Source: Ascoidea rubescens DSM 1968
Lineage: Eukaryota; Ascomycota; Saccharomycetes; Ascoideales; Ascoideaceae
Direction: 5' to 3'
Length of the DNA: 60,802 nt
Assembly: GCF_001661345.1 (NCBI RefSeq)
Contig: NW_017962930.1
Location: 247,014-307,815 of the forward strand
Both the position numbers and the translations under genes were made by a program. Numbering within the stretch: the first letter of the stretch is position 1; each line of letters starts with the position of its first letter. Shown here one piece after another: positions 11,473 to 20,791 of this stretch. The notes beneath the pieces are model-generated. The model made no database searches and was not told the DNA's origin. It saw only the letters and a list, made by a program, of their open reading frames with translations.

Positions 11473-11869
11473 TATTATTATTATTTTTACTGTTATAACT
11501 ACTTTTGCTGTTGTTTTTTTTTGTTTTTTTGTATATCTAAGTTGAATATAAGATATCAATTGATTTAAATGTGAAAAACAAAAAAAGAAAGAAAAAAGAA
11601 ATAATTAAATTTCAAAAGAATAGCTGAAGCAGAAGAAACTAAAACCTGACCAAAAGCAGGGCTAAAGCTAGATCTAATATAAAAAATCAATTCATGATCA
11701 AAATATTAGTAATATACAAGAAAATTCAGTACAAGTCTAAATCACAAAAAAAAGAAAACCTTTTGAAGTTGTAAAACACAGGCTTGTGATTAGAGAAAAA
11801 ATGTTTTGTTAGTAGAAAATATAGTTGAAACCAGAGTTGTGGATCAAAGAAATTTTTTTTTCTAACTTT
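11473..11869. other. Intergenic between CWC21 end and the Spa2-like gene start
   Basis: About 400 bp of AT-rich DNA that should carry the promoter of the Spa2-like gene (minus strand) and the 3' end of CWC21. I see no gene and no distinct motif. Confidence 0.5.
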
Positions 11870-12682
11870 TTAACCATAAAAGTCTTCTTTGATTGAATCT
11901 AAAAATTTAAGTGATTCTTTTTGGATTTCTTTAAGATCATGAGCCTTTTTTTGATTATTGAGAGTGAGTTTATAAGAGTTGTCTATTTGGTTAGAAAGAT
12001 CAGGTTTTTTGGGCAAAAAAGTGTTCGCATCTTTCTGTTGAACTGGTATATTTTCGGTTTTAGTATTATAGGTATTATGATTATGTACCTGTTGTTGATT
12101 GTGATTTTGATACTCATTATCGTAATTTTTTTGAACAAAGTCAGTTTGCATTGAATCTTTAAATCTTTGGTTTTCTTTTACTTTTTCAGCAGCCAATTGA
12201 TGAGAATTAAATTTTTTTGAAGCCAAGTAAAGATTTTTATTTGTTGTTTTGGGAATTTTATGTCTATTATTTTTATTTTTGTAAGATTCATTTAAATGAT
12301 TCTCTAATATACTATCCTCATTTTTATTAAACATTTCAAATAATTTAGATTTTAAGTCATTTACTTTTTGTGAAATAATTTCATCAGTTAAAGCTTCATC
12401 GCCATTTTCTTGTTCGTCTTCTAGTTGTTCTTGTAACTCCATGCATTTAATTTGGATCAATCTCTTTTTTTCGTGTAATAAAATCTCTTTATCACCTTTA
12501 AAATTCAAAGTCTTTAGCGCCTTTTTTTTTTCCAATTCATTTTTCTCTTTCAAGTATTTTCGTCTTTCATAATAGTTCTTTTGGTGTGGGTCTGTCTGAG
12601 ACCTGTTGGAAATGTTTCGCTGGATATAACCATTTGTTGCAGACCCTCTAGCTGTGGATAAACCTATACCATTATACGACAT
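11870..12682 (-). CDS. CWC21: Pre-mRNA splicing factor Cwc21 (SRRM2-like)
   Basis: The protein has 270 residues. The N-terminus MSYNGIGLSTARGSATNGYI is the nearly invariant start of the Cwc21/Cwf21/SRRM2 family, which fixes the start codon. It is followed by the cwf21 helical domain (about residues 55-120), seen in EKKRLIQIKCMELQEQLED and ISQKVNDLKSKL. The family acts in the catalytic spliceosome, where Cwc21 contacts Prp8 and Snu114 near the 5' splice site. The tail (120-270) is Asn/Lys/Gln-rich and makes the protein twice the length of the 135-residue S. cerevisiae protein. Confidence 0.93.
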   Translation of the reverse strand: MSYNGIGLSTARGSATNGYIQRNISNRSQTDPHQKNYYERRKYLKEKNELEKKKALKTLNFKGDKEILLHEKKRLIQIKCMELQEQLEDEQENGDEALTDEIISQKVNDLKSKLFEMFNKNEDSILENHLNESYKNKNNRHKIPKTTNKNLYLASKKFNSHQLAAEKVKENQRFKDSMQTDFVQKNYDNEYQNHNQQQVHNHNTYNTKTENIPVQQKDANTFLPKKPDLSNQIDNSYKLTLNNQKKAHDLKEIQKESLKFLDSIKEDFYG

Positions 12683-13088
12683 TTAAAAACTTTTTGGTGG
12701 CAATGTGAGATGATGATTAATTGTAATCCATTATTTTTTTTTTCCTTTTATCTGCCCCTTTTATTTCAACGTACAATCGGAAATATGCGGTCAGGTGGTT
12801 ATATAATCTATTTACTTTTGAATAGTTCTTGTGTATACAAGGTTATTCCTACAGTTAGTGTCCCCTTTTCATTTTATCAGATAGAAAAATTGGACTACTT
12901 TGGGGAGGTTTTCTCTGTCAATTTTGTAATCCATTATAGAGCAGAGATATTGGCTTTAAGCACAACCTAAGTGTGGGTAATATTTGATGCAGAAATCTGT
13001 GTCAGTTTCATTCCATCTGTGTGGTACGTCATTCTTGCTTATCTGACGCTTTTCAGTCAGTGTTTTTTGTTTGTTCGATAAGAACAAA

Positions 13089-13180
13089 CAAAATCAAAAG
13101 AAAATCAAAAGAAAATCAAAAGAAAATCAAAAGAAAATCAAAAGAAAATCAAAAGAAAATCAAAAGAAAATCAAAAAAAA
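13089..13180. repeat. 11-bp minisatellite (AAAATCAAAAG), about 8 copies
   Basis: Perfect head-to-tail copies of AAAATCAAAAG end in an A-run. Copies are adjacent with no spacers, so this is not a CRISPR array. Confidence 0.95.
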
Positions 13181-13786
13181 ATGATATTAAATACTTATTA
13201 TCTGTTATATCGTACGGTATGCTCAAGCTCAGCAAAAAGAAATAAGACACAGAATGGAGAGCACATGGTGGGCGGATAAAGCGGATTACACGGATAGACG
13301 CGGAGAATCAATGGATTACGTTATATGGACCATCGGATACGTTCACCAGCTGTGCCCCGTTTGACATGGACGCAGTCTGCTTCTAACTACTGCACAGTTC
13401 TTATCGACCTGCATGCTCTTAGATCGCCGAGAATATTTAAAGAGGACAATCAGATGCGAATGTGATAGTTGCAGCGAACCAGTGATGTATCCCAAAGCAG
13501 TAGTGTGATTATAATATAATCGAGCAAACATCGATCTGCTGCCTAGATATCTGACTGATGAGTACTATTTTTTGGCTATTAATGCAACACAACCATGCCC
13601 CAAGACAAGTTGCTGTCATGCATCTCGCTTCTCGTTGTCTTCTTATGGTCTCACTAACTCACGTCCTTATTATGCTTCAAATCTATTAATATTGTGTCAC
13701 ATTTAAAAGCTTTTGCAAATGCTAATTTATTGTTGATGGTCTCAAAAAGATTTTTATTTCCATTGTGTAAGATCACTATCTTTTAA

Positions 13787-13794
13787 TATAAATA
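13787..13794 (+). promoter_or_regulatory. TATA box (TATAAATA) of the 229-residue gene
   Basis: A consensus TATAAATA lies about 95 bp before the ATG at 13890, a normal yeast spacing. TATA promoters are more common at regulated than at housekeeping genes. Confidence 0.55.
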
Positions 13795-13889
13795 CGCTTC
13801 AATTTTCCTCTTTTCTCAATCAGTTTTGCTGAGATATAGAACCATATTTTTTCAATTAAATATTTTTAAGATATAACAGTTTACTAATC

Positions 13890-14579
13890 ATGTCCGAAAA
13901 TTATTATCCATTCTATCCAGCCCCATGGACAAATATTCAAAACAGTAATGTTATTGATAAAAATCAAAGTTCTGCTGGTTTTTTTAGGCCAAACCCCAAT
14001 AAAGATTCTGGTTTTGATTCAATTCCAAATATACCTACAACCTTATCTTCATCTACGAGAACTCTTGCTAATTCATCTGTATCTGATCTAACAAGAAAAC
14101 AAATAGCTGAGAATAACAATAAAAATAAAATTCTTTTTGTTAAAATTCAAAATTTTCCTTATTTGCCCACTTCTGAAATTTCACTATATGATAAACACAA
14201 TAAGATCATAACCTGGAACACATTCTTATATTATTTGAAAGAGTGTTCTTACCCTCATATTTCTTATCTTTTATTTAATAAAAATATTAATATTTACTTA
14301 CCTCAGAAAAACTGTTACATCTTATCTGATCATTGGCTATATTTCGTCAGCACTGGTATTTATAAAATTATTATCAAATTAAAAGATATTAATTACATTC
14401 GGAAAGGATTTCCTCTAAAAATTGTAAAATCAAAAAGCAGTGCTAATAATAAAAATAAAATTGCACCAAATTCTAAAAATTCGGTTCATAGAACATCAAT
14501 TGAAAATAAGTCTTATGATTTACCCAAACCTCCTAAACAAACCTGTCACTCAAAAATTATTCATTGGCTAATGAACTAA
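13890..14579 (+). CDS. Hypothetical protein, 229 residues
   Basis: I do not recognise this protein. It begins MSENYYPFYPAPW, followed by a Ser/Asn-rich stretch to about residue 85. A more structured part (about 90-180) is rich in Tyr, Ile, Leu and Lys and contains KILFVKIQNFPYLP and KNCYILSDHWLYFVSTGIYK. A basic, Asn/Ser-rich tail ends it. There is no signal peptide or transmembrane segment. ATG start, codon choice like the neighbours and an upstream TATA box support a real gene. It may be a fast-evolving, lineage-restricted protein. Function unknown. Confidence 0.6.
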   Translation: MSENYYPFYPAPWTNIQNSNVIDKNQSSAGFFRPNPNKDSGFDSIPNIPTTLSSSTRTLANSSVSDLTRKQIAENNNKNKILFVKIQNFPYLPTSEISLYDKHNKIITWNTFLYYLKECSYPHISYLLFNKNINIYLPQKNCYILSDHWLYFVSTGIYKIIIKLKDINYIRKGFPLKIVKSKSSANNKNKIAPNSKNSVHRTSIENKSYDLPKPPKQTCHSKIIHWLMN

Positions 14580-15406
14580 TTGACTCAGATGTTTTTATAA
14601 AATACATTATTTTCCAACTTTCTATTTTATTATTTTATTATATTAATCAATATAATGGATCACCTCTTCAATCTGTTTTCTTGAATTCCATTTCTTAAAT
14701 CCTTTAAATGTTTTGAATTTTTAGAAATTTGCGGTAAATTTGTGAAGTTTTAATTTTTTTTTCTTATTTTCTTATTTTTCTTTTGGTATTTTTTAGTATA
14801 TTTTATGATAAGTATTTTATTACATTTTATTCTCTATTGTGTTATTTTAGTCACTTTTTTTAAGTTATAATTTTAATTTATTTTTAATTTTGTTTACTAT
14901 TTTTATCAGAATTCTTTTCTTTGATTATACTTAACTATATTCAATATAATTAAATACAGTATAATATATACTTTTTTTTTATTTTCTCCCCTCTCCTATT
15001 TCTGAATTGTAATAAAATAATTTATTATACTACTCATAACTAGACTTTGTATGTTCAAGCTAATTTTTATAAACAGTCCAAATTTAGAGCTTAATGGTAA
15101 TGCAGAAATTTGGATCAAAAATAAAAATATTAACCAAACTATAACTTAATAATTTGACCGTTGTCGTTTTTAGTGTCTCAGCAAATAATTTAAATAAAAA
15201 TTTAAATAATAAATAAAAAATAATAAATAATAAATAAAAAATAATAAATAAAAAATAATAAAATTATTTGAAATAAAAAATGCAAAAGGTTTTAAATGCA
15301 AATGATGAAGAATAAAAAATAGAAATAAAAAAAAAACAATTTTTCTCCATCAGTATTGTAAAAATAAACGATTTTATGAAAAAAAAAAAAAATAATTAAA
15401 AATATT
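14580..15406. other. Convergent intergenic region, very AT-rich
   Basis: About 830 bp between the ends of two converging genes (229-residue protein and TSR4). It consists mostly of T-runs and A-runs, including an (AATAA)-type low-complexity repeat at about 15203-15262. No gene seen. Confidence 0.55.
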
Positions 15407-16830
15407 TTATAGGTGCAATTCGTCATCCCATTGCACACCACACCATTCTTCTATATAACCTGTATGGTTCTCATCCAAATCATGGTCATTAATATAGTCC
15501 TCAATGTCACTGTAAACAAAAATTGAGCCCCACTCCATACCATTCATAATAACTTGATCGCTATTTAAGTTTGCCTCAAGATCAATAATCAATTTTGGCA
15601 TTAATTGTAATTCAAATCTCCTTTTTGAAGATAAATTAAAACTGGGTCTTGGAATTAAATCATCTGAAATAGTCTTATAAACAGCGTCATTTGAGGTGAA
15701 TAAGAGAGGACTCCCATTTAAATCATACCTTAAAATTTGATTTGGATTGTGTTCTGTTATTTCTAAAAAGAATTGAAAGCTTTTATCATTCAAGGCTTTG
15801 GAAACTGATTCAGATTTTAAATTTTCAATCTGATTATTGTTTTTGTTGTTTTTTTTATATTTATTATTATTTTTATGATTTAAATTCATTCTGCTGACAG
15901 AATTTTTAATTGAGTTAATCTCATTATCTAACAAACTCTCATCATAATGAATGTTTTTTAATAATTGATCGTTTTTCGTTTTCTTGAATATTTCACGTTG
16001 AATATAAATAAAATATCCAGGAAATGAGGGCAAAATGATATTGGATTTGACTATTTTTTTGGGCTTGATTAGTTCTGTTGTTTTTGATACCACGTTGGAC
16101 CAGGAATTCTTGTTAATTTTATCTGATGAATTTGAAATCGTGATTTTGTGATTAGTATTTGCACCAAGGTTTTCTTTTACTTGTGGATCAAAAGGATTTG
16201 CAGTGGAAGAGACAAAGGGATTTGAGGTAGAAAATGGGTTTGATGAAGCAAAGGGATTGGAGGTATTGTTAGTATTAATGTTTGTATTGAATAATTGTGC
16301 ACTTAAATCATCTGATTTTTTATCCAATGAGAGTTCATCATCAATTTTTTTCATTTTGACTGGATCTTTGCAAATTCCTCTAATTGCCTTAACAGAATTG
16401 ACCTTTCTTTTGCAAGAAGATTTTAAGCATATAAATACGTAAATCACTCTATCATAACTTGTGTTTTCCAAAGGAGCAAAAGCCTGTAATAATAGATTCA
16501 TTGGGTTTGAACAATTTTTGCAAAGCAATAAGTTGTCACTTGGGGGAGAATCATTTAACCAAATCTATTCGGATAGAAAAAAAATAGCAAAAAGAAAGAG
16601 AAATTAGTCAATCGTGAAACAAATAAGATTCTGGAGAAAAAAGTAATAAAACAACATACTGGGTGGCCACCAACAAAAGAATCCTCAATGGTTGGTCTAT
16701 CATCAGTTTGAGAGAAAGGAATGTCAATCAAACCAAGAGTGACTTTGGATTTTCTTGGGGTGATATCTTGAAAAATGTTGGCATCGTCAGAAGAATAATT
16801 CTCTTCATAGATTTCTATTTCCTGAGACAT
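15407..16830 (-). CDS. TSR4: Ribosome biogenesis chaperone Tsr4 (PDCD2 family), two exons
   Basis: The minus-strand gene is split. Exon 1 is 16830-16660 (57 codons, ending SFVGGHP). The intron is 16659-16565 (95 nt, GTATGT donor, branch-like GACTAAT at 16609-16603, CGAATAG acceptor). Exon 2 is 16564-15407 (385 residues). The junction is in phase 0 and restores the PDCD2 signature GGHP-IWLNDSP, followed by the zinc-binding CKNCSNPMNLLLQAFAPL and the C-terminal block NGMEWGSIFVYSD, WCGVQWDDE. The product is about 442 residues; the S. cerevisiae protein is 408. Tsr4 is a dedicated co-translational chaperone of uS5 (Rps2) needed for 20S pre-rRNA processing. A CACGTG lies about 130 bp upstream. 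Confidence 0.93.
16565..16659 (-). other. Spliceosomal intron in TSR4
   Basis: A 95-nt phase-0 intron on the minus strand, from GTATGT at 16659 to AG at 16565. Its length is not a multiple of three, and retention leads to an early stop. The join restores a conserved PDCD2 motif, which is the strongest evidence. Confidence 0.9.
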
Positions 16831-17210
16831 TTTGTGTAATTTTTTGATATGTTTTTTGTGACTATATCTCGCTTTGTTATTGAATTACAAGAATTGATTG
16901 CTGTTATCGAAATGTCATATTGATGGAAAAAAAGACAAAAAAAATTAAAAACCAAACCACGTGCTTTGATGAGCGAAAACGGTTTCTTTTCGATGAGCAT
17001 TTTGAATTTAGAATTTGGTTTAATAAGGCGCAATGAGATTTAAATTCAGTGAGCTGCTAATGCAATAGAAGAGAAGTAGGAGAGAAGATAGAATGGGAGA
17101 GGGGCAAATGGAACAAGAATATTGAATATTAGAGTGGGAAAATCAAAGAGACCTAAAAAAGAAAGAGAAAGACAGATGAAAGAAAAATGTTACTTATCGG
17201 AGGTAGTTGG
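16831..17210. promoter_or_regulatory. TSR4 upstream region and 3' side of SSADH gene
   Basis: A 380-bp gap. CACGTG at 16958-16963 is a possible basic helix-loop-helix (Cbf1/Pho4-type) site for TSR4. The rest is purine-rich on the plus strand. No gene. Confidence 0.45.
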
Positions 17211-18716
17211 TTAGATTTGGGGAATGTTACCGATTGTGACAGCCTTAAGAATTGTATAATCATCAATACCATGCAAGGAACCTTCTCTACCGAAACCAGA
17301 TTCCTTGACACCGCCAAATGGGATGGAGGAATCAGTGAATATACCAGTGTTGCAGCTAATCATACCATATTCCAAGTTTTCAGCCATGATGTAGATGTTG
17401 TTGATGTCTTTACTGAAGACGTAAGATGCTAGACCATGCTCCACATCATTTGACCAGTGGATGACATCTTCGATGTCAGAAAACTTGAAGATGGCAGCTA
17501 ATGGACCAAAGGTTTCTTCTTTAGCAACTTTCATGTCTTGAGTGCAGTTGGAAAGAACAGTTGGGTTATAGAAATTTGGGCCTAGAGAATCGTCTCTACC
17601 ACCTTTGATTTTAACAACAGCGCCCTTTGATAGAGCATCTTTAATGTGATCTTTGACCTTATCGATAGCCAACTGGTTTATTAAGCAGCCATGAGTGCAA
17701 GATGTATCAAAACCGTTTCCAACTTTGAATTTGGAAACCTCTTTTGAGAATTTTTCAACAAATTTATCATATATGCCTTGTTGGATATATAATCTATTGG
17801 CGCAAACACATGTTTGGCCCAAGCCTCTGAATTTTGAAGCAATTGATTGAGAGATGGCTAAATTGATATCAGCATCATCGAATACAACGATTGGAGCATT
17901 ACCACCTAATTCAAAGGATAGTTTTTTCAAAGTTGAAGCGGATTGTTTCATTAGGATTTTACCTATATTAGTTGAACCTGTGAAAGATATTTTTTTAATT
18001 TTTGTTGATTCACACATTTTCAAGCCGATTTCGGGTACATGGGATTTGGATAAAACTATGTTGAAGATGCCCTTTGGCAAGTTTAGCTTGTCAAAGAAGT
18101 AAGCAAGAGCTAGGGCAGAATAAGGAGTTTGGTGATCAGGCTTGATAATAACTGGACAGCCGGCAGCAATTGCAGCAGCAGCCTTTCTTGTTATCATTGC
18201 AGAAGGGAAATTCCATGGTGTTATGATACCACAAACACCAACAGGTTGACGCATTGTAAAGACTCTGTTGGTTGGATTGGTTGGTTGGATAGTTGTACCA
18301 TAGATTCTTGGGGCTTCTTCTGCATACCATTCGAAATAAGAGGCAGCATATTTAATTTCACCAATCGCTTCATTGATGTGCTTACCGTTTTCCCAGGTGA
18401 TGATTTTGGCTAGATCATCGACGTTTTCAATCATTAGATTGTAAATATCTCTGAGGTATTTGGATCTCTCTCTTGGAGTAGTCTTTTTGAAGGTTGTGAA
18501 GGCAGCTGAAGCGGACTCAATAGCAATATCTATGTCATCAGGACCTTGGTCAGGCAATTCCCCAATTACCTCTAAGGTGGCGGGATCTTGGACCTGGAAT
18601 TTTGATTTTGCATCGGTGATCCACTGGCCATTAATGTAAGCACCTTTACAAAGGAGTTCAGGTAAATTTAATTTTGGAGCCATATTTTTGAGAGTGTTGA
18701 TTCCTGTTTTTAGCAT
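17211..18716 (-). CDS. UGA2: Succinate-semialdehyde dehydrogenase, NAD(P)+ (aldehyde dehydrogenase superfamily)
   Basis: The protein has 501 residues and oxidises succinate semialdehyde to succinate, the last step of GABA breakdown. Visible aldehyde dehydrogenase features are the cofactor-loop sequence TPWNFPSAM (about 167-175), FTGSTNIG, the general base Glu269 in SFELGGNAP, the nucleophile Cys303 in GQTCVCANR, and ETFGPLAAIF near the C-terminus. The SSADH type is suggested by the NGQWITDAKSKFQVQDPA start, the CVC pair and the C-terminal SGFGREGSLHGIDDY. Two in-frame ATGs (18716 and 18683) are possible. The longer form adds a short basic N-terminus that could be a weak mitochondrial signal. 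It is divergent from a ureohydrolase gene across about 540 bp, which suits a shared route through GABA. Confidence 0.88.
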   Translation of the reverse strand: MLKTGINTLKNMAPKLNLPELLCKGAYINGQWITDAKSKFQVQDPATLEVIGELPDQGPDDIDIAIESASAAFTTFKKTTPRERSKYLRDIYNLMIENVDDLAKIITWENGKHINEAIGEIKYAASYFEWYAEEAPRIYGTTIQPTNPTNRVFTMRQPVGVCGIITPWNFPSAMITRKAAAAIAAGCPVIIKPDHQTPYSALALAYFFDKLNLPKGIFNIVLSKSHVPEIGLKMCESTKIKKISFTGSTNIGKILMKQSASTLKKLSFELGGNAPIVVFDDADINLAISQSIASKFRGLGQTCVCANRLYIQQGIYDKFVEKFSKEVSKFKVGNGFDTSCTHGCLINQLAIDKVKDHIKDALSKGAVVKIKGGRDDSLGPNFYNPTVLSNCTQDMKVAKEETFGPLAAIFKFSDIEDVIHWSNDVEHGLASYVFSKDINNIYIMAENLEYGMISCNTGIFTDSSIPFGGVKESGFGREGSLHGIDDYTILKAVTIGNIPQI

Positions 18717-19069
18717 CTATGAGCAAGAGAAAAAAAGAAAACAGAGAAAAAGAGGAATAAAAGAGCCAGATAAAACAATTCCAACTGGGAAAGTTGAATT
18801 TATATGAGAAAAAAAAGAAGCGAAATTGAAAAATGTCGACAATTGATTGATTAATTGAGAAATCGATGATCGTTTGAAGATGGAAGTGATCTCTGTTCAG
18901 ATGCGCAGGCGCGTTACCCGGACAGAGAAAACACACCCAAAAACAACCGCTGCGGTGGTGCTGTGCTGGGCGGGTAATGCACACTATACTGTGGGGAGCG
19001 TTGCGCTGGCGGCGAGAGAGCCGGCGGTTGCCCGATTTGGCGGCGGCTAGTGACGCATTGGGAAGAGCA

Positions 19070-19130
19070 CCAGAAGCACCGGAAGCAGAAGCAGCAGAGA
19101 CAGCAGAAGCAGCAGAAGCAGCAGAAACAG
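19070..19130. repeat. GCA/GAA-rich imperfect repeat in promoter
   Basis: AGAAGC and AGCAGC units repeat imperfectly. They produce Ala/Glu-rich frames on one strand and Ala/Ser-rich ones on the other, which I regard as artefacts. Confidence 0.6.
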
Positions 19131-19204
19131 TGCGATTAGGAACTAGACGTGTGCGAGATAGGGCCTGGTGCATCTGCTGATAAGGAGACAGTACTAGAGC
19201 TGCT

Positions 19205-19212
19205 TATAAAAG
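19205..19212 (+). promoter_or_regulatory. TATA box (TATAAAAG) of the ureohydrolase gene
   Basis: A consensus TATA lies 55 bp before the ATG at 19260. The short spacing implies a short leader, and the upstream reading frame at 19237 may or may not be included in the mRNA. Confidence 0.5.
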
Positions 19213-19236
19213 AGCCGGTTTCTCTTCTCCCAGCCA

Positions 19237-19263
19237 ATGCAGCTAGTGCAACAACAGCAATGA
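19237..19263 (+). other. Possible upstream ORF overlapping the ureohydrolase start
   Basis: An eight-codon frame (MQLVQQQQ) ends in a TGA that overlaps the main ATG as ATGA. If it is in the transcript it could limit or couple initiation at the main start. Whether it is transcribed depends on the unknown start site. Confidence 0.35.
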
Positions 19264-20636
19264 TTGTGGGTCTCTGGATTGGCCTTCTTTATGGGGCAGC
19301 TGCTTCCACAATTCCTGCTGGGCTCGCTCAAAGCTCTATTCTGCTAGCTGTTCCTGCCTCCATTCCTGAATCGTACTTGGATTCGCTCTATGGCGGTTTG
19401 CTCAATGGACCTGATGAAACCAGCTATGTTTTCAACTCCATTTCAAATCATCAAATCTCAATCCACCAAAGTTCAATTGTGGACAACGACCCTAACGATA
19501 TCAACAAGTTTGTCAGACTAAACAAGATCAACTATCCCAGTGACGATGATACCTCAGACTTGGCCTCTCCAGGCCCTCTATACAGTGGCATTGTAACTTG
19601 GGGAAACCAGCCTTACTACAACTGTTTTAATGCATCTAATTTACATAACAATGATCCCAAGGAACAAATTCAGTTTGATGTTGCCATAGTCGGTGCTCCT
19701 TTTGATACTGGAGTTTCCTTCAGACCTGGTGCAAGATTTGGTCCAAATGGCATCAGAGATGGCAGTAAAAGAATTAGTTTTGACGGCAAAATTCCAGTTA
19801 GAAATTATAATCACAACCATCATAACAATAACAATGACAATAACGATTTCAATCATATAAACCCCTATAAAGCCTTAAAAATAGTCGACTGTGGTGACGT
19901 CCCCATGACTCCCTTTGATAATAGAATTGCTTTAAACCAATTGTACAGAGGTCAAAGAATTGTTCATAAATACAATTCTTTCAACAAAACTCTATCCTCT
20001 CATCCAAGAATCATCACTCTAGGTGGTGATCATACAGTAACCTTGATGACTCTAAAATCTGCCTACGAGACCTTTGGAAAACTATCTCTCATCCATTTCG
20101 ATAGCCATTTAGATACTTGGGACCCAAAATATCTCGGAGGTGGAAAATCAAAATATTCTTCAATAAACCATGGAACTTTTCTTCATTACGCTGCTGAAAA
20201 GGGCTACATCAATAAAAACTCATCTCTACATGTTGGAATACGAGCTCCACTCATCAATGATGAACATGATTTGGAAAATGATAGAATCTGTGGCTTTCAA
20301 ATCATCAATGCAAGAGAAATAGATTACATTGGAATCCACGGAATCATTCATGCAATCAAAAAAACAATCCCTTTCCACAACAAAACACCAGTCTATATCA
20401 CTTTCGACATCGATGTTCTTGATCCAGCTTATGCTCCAGGCACTGGAACTTCAGAACCAGGGGGGTTCACAACAAGAGAAATCTTGAGCATCATCGATGG
20501 TCTTGTAGGTATCAACTTGGTTGGTGCTGATGTAGTTGAGGTCAGCCCGATATACGATTCAGCTGGCCAAATTACGGTTCTAGCAGCTGCCCAGATCATC
20601 GATTCCTTCCTAGGTCTCATGAGCATTGCCCTTTAA
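19260..20636 (+). CDS. Ureohydrolase: agmatinase or guanidinobutyrase, with N-terminal signal-like segment
   Basis: The protein has 458 residues from the ATG at 19260. The frame is open upstream but only from a GTG. It has all canonical binuclear manganese ligands of the arginase/agmatinase superfamily: LGGDH (His258), FDSHLD (Asp281, His283, Asp285) and FDIDVLDPA (Asp383, Asp385), plus the VGAPFDTGVSFRPGARFGP and GTSEPGGFTTREI blocks. The family releases urea from agmatine or guanidino acids. The hydrophobic N-terminus (about residues 1-35) resembles a secretory signal, as in several fungal agmatinase-like proteins. An Asn/His-rich insertion (about residues 183-197) breaks the fold surface. 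Substrate cannot be read from sequence. The divergent SSADH neighbour favours 4-guanidinobutyrate, which yields GABA, but this is inference. Confidence 0.85.
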   Translation: MIVGLWIGLLYGAAASTIPAGLAQSSILLAVPASIPESYLDSLYGGLLNGPDETSYVFNSISNHQISIHQSSIVDNDPNDINKFVRLNKINYPSDDDTSDLASPGPLYSGIVTWGNQPYYNCFNASNLHNNDPKEQIQFDVAIVGAPFDTGVSFRPGARFGPNGIRDGSKRISFDGKIPVRNYNHNHHNNNNDNNDFNHINPYKALKIVDCGDVPMTPFDNRIALNQLYRGQRIVHKYNSFNKTLSSHPRIITLGGDHTVTLMTLKSAYETFGKLSLIHFDSHLDTWDPKYLGGGKSKYSSINHGTFLHYAAEKGYINKNSSLHVGIRAPLINDEHDLENDRICGFQIINAREIDYIGIHGIIHAIKKTIPFHNKTPVYITFDIDVLDPAYAPGTGTSEPGGFTTREILSIIDGLVGINLVGADVVEVSPIYDSAGQITVLAAAQIIDSFLGLMSIAL

Positions 20637-20640
20637 AAAA

Positions 20641-20681
20641 TACAAATAAATATCAAATAAATATCAAATAAATATCAAATC
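20641..20681. repeat. 11-bp tandem repeat (AAATAAATATC), about 3.5 copies
   Basis: Lies immediately after the ureohydrolase stop codon and before a CACGTG at 20687-20692 in the short TAF7 promoter (155 bp). Confidence 0.85.
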
Positions 20682-20791
20682 AAAGCCACGTGCTTCTCTG
20701 CGTTTATCTCCATCCTTTTTTTCCTTCGATTTCTCTCATAAATTTAGCTAATCTAATCCTGTATTATACTCACAATATTATTCGTTCTATT

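Larger units (their letters stand above)
12683..13889. promoter_or_regulatory. Divergent intergenic region CWC21 / 229-residue gene
   Basis: A 1.2 kb gap between divergently transcribed genes. It holds an 11-bp minisatellite at 13089-13180, a modestly GC-richer patch at about 13255-13480, and a TATA box for the rightward gene. Short frames at 12710-12970 and 13021-13245 have no recognisable features, and the second is mostly repeat. Confidence 0.55.
18717..19259. promoter_or_regulatory. GC-rich bidirectional promoter of the SSADH / ureohydrolase pair
   Basis: About 540 bp. The core at 18900-19150 is clearly GC-rich against AT-rich flanks. It contains CGG-rich elements at 19021-19046 (CCGGCGG and GGCGGCGG). 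These partly resemble the yeast GABA-responsive Uga3 site, whose core is CCGCCGGCGGC. There is also a GATAAG (GATA-factor-like, about 19179-19184), a TATA box for the rightward gene, and a TATAAATT on the minus strand near 18800 for the leftward gene. GABA and nitrogen control is inference from motif resemblance only. Confidence 0.5.

Noticed and set aside
13089-13180. CRISPR-like array
   Set aside because: Repeat units are directly adjacent, only 11 bp, with no spacers; eukaryotic context.
18658-19180. Ala/Glu-rich and Ala/Ser-rich frames in the SSADH/ureohydrolase promoter
   Set aside because: They are translations of the GCA/GAA repeat, without a plausible start or domain.
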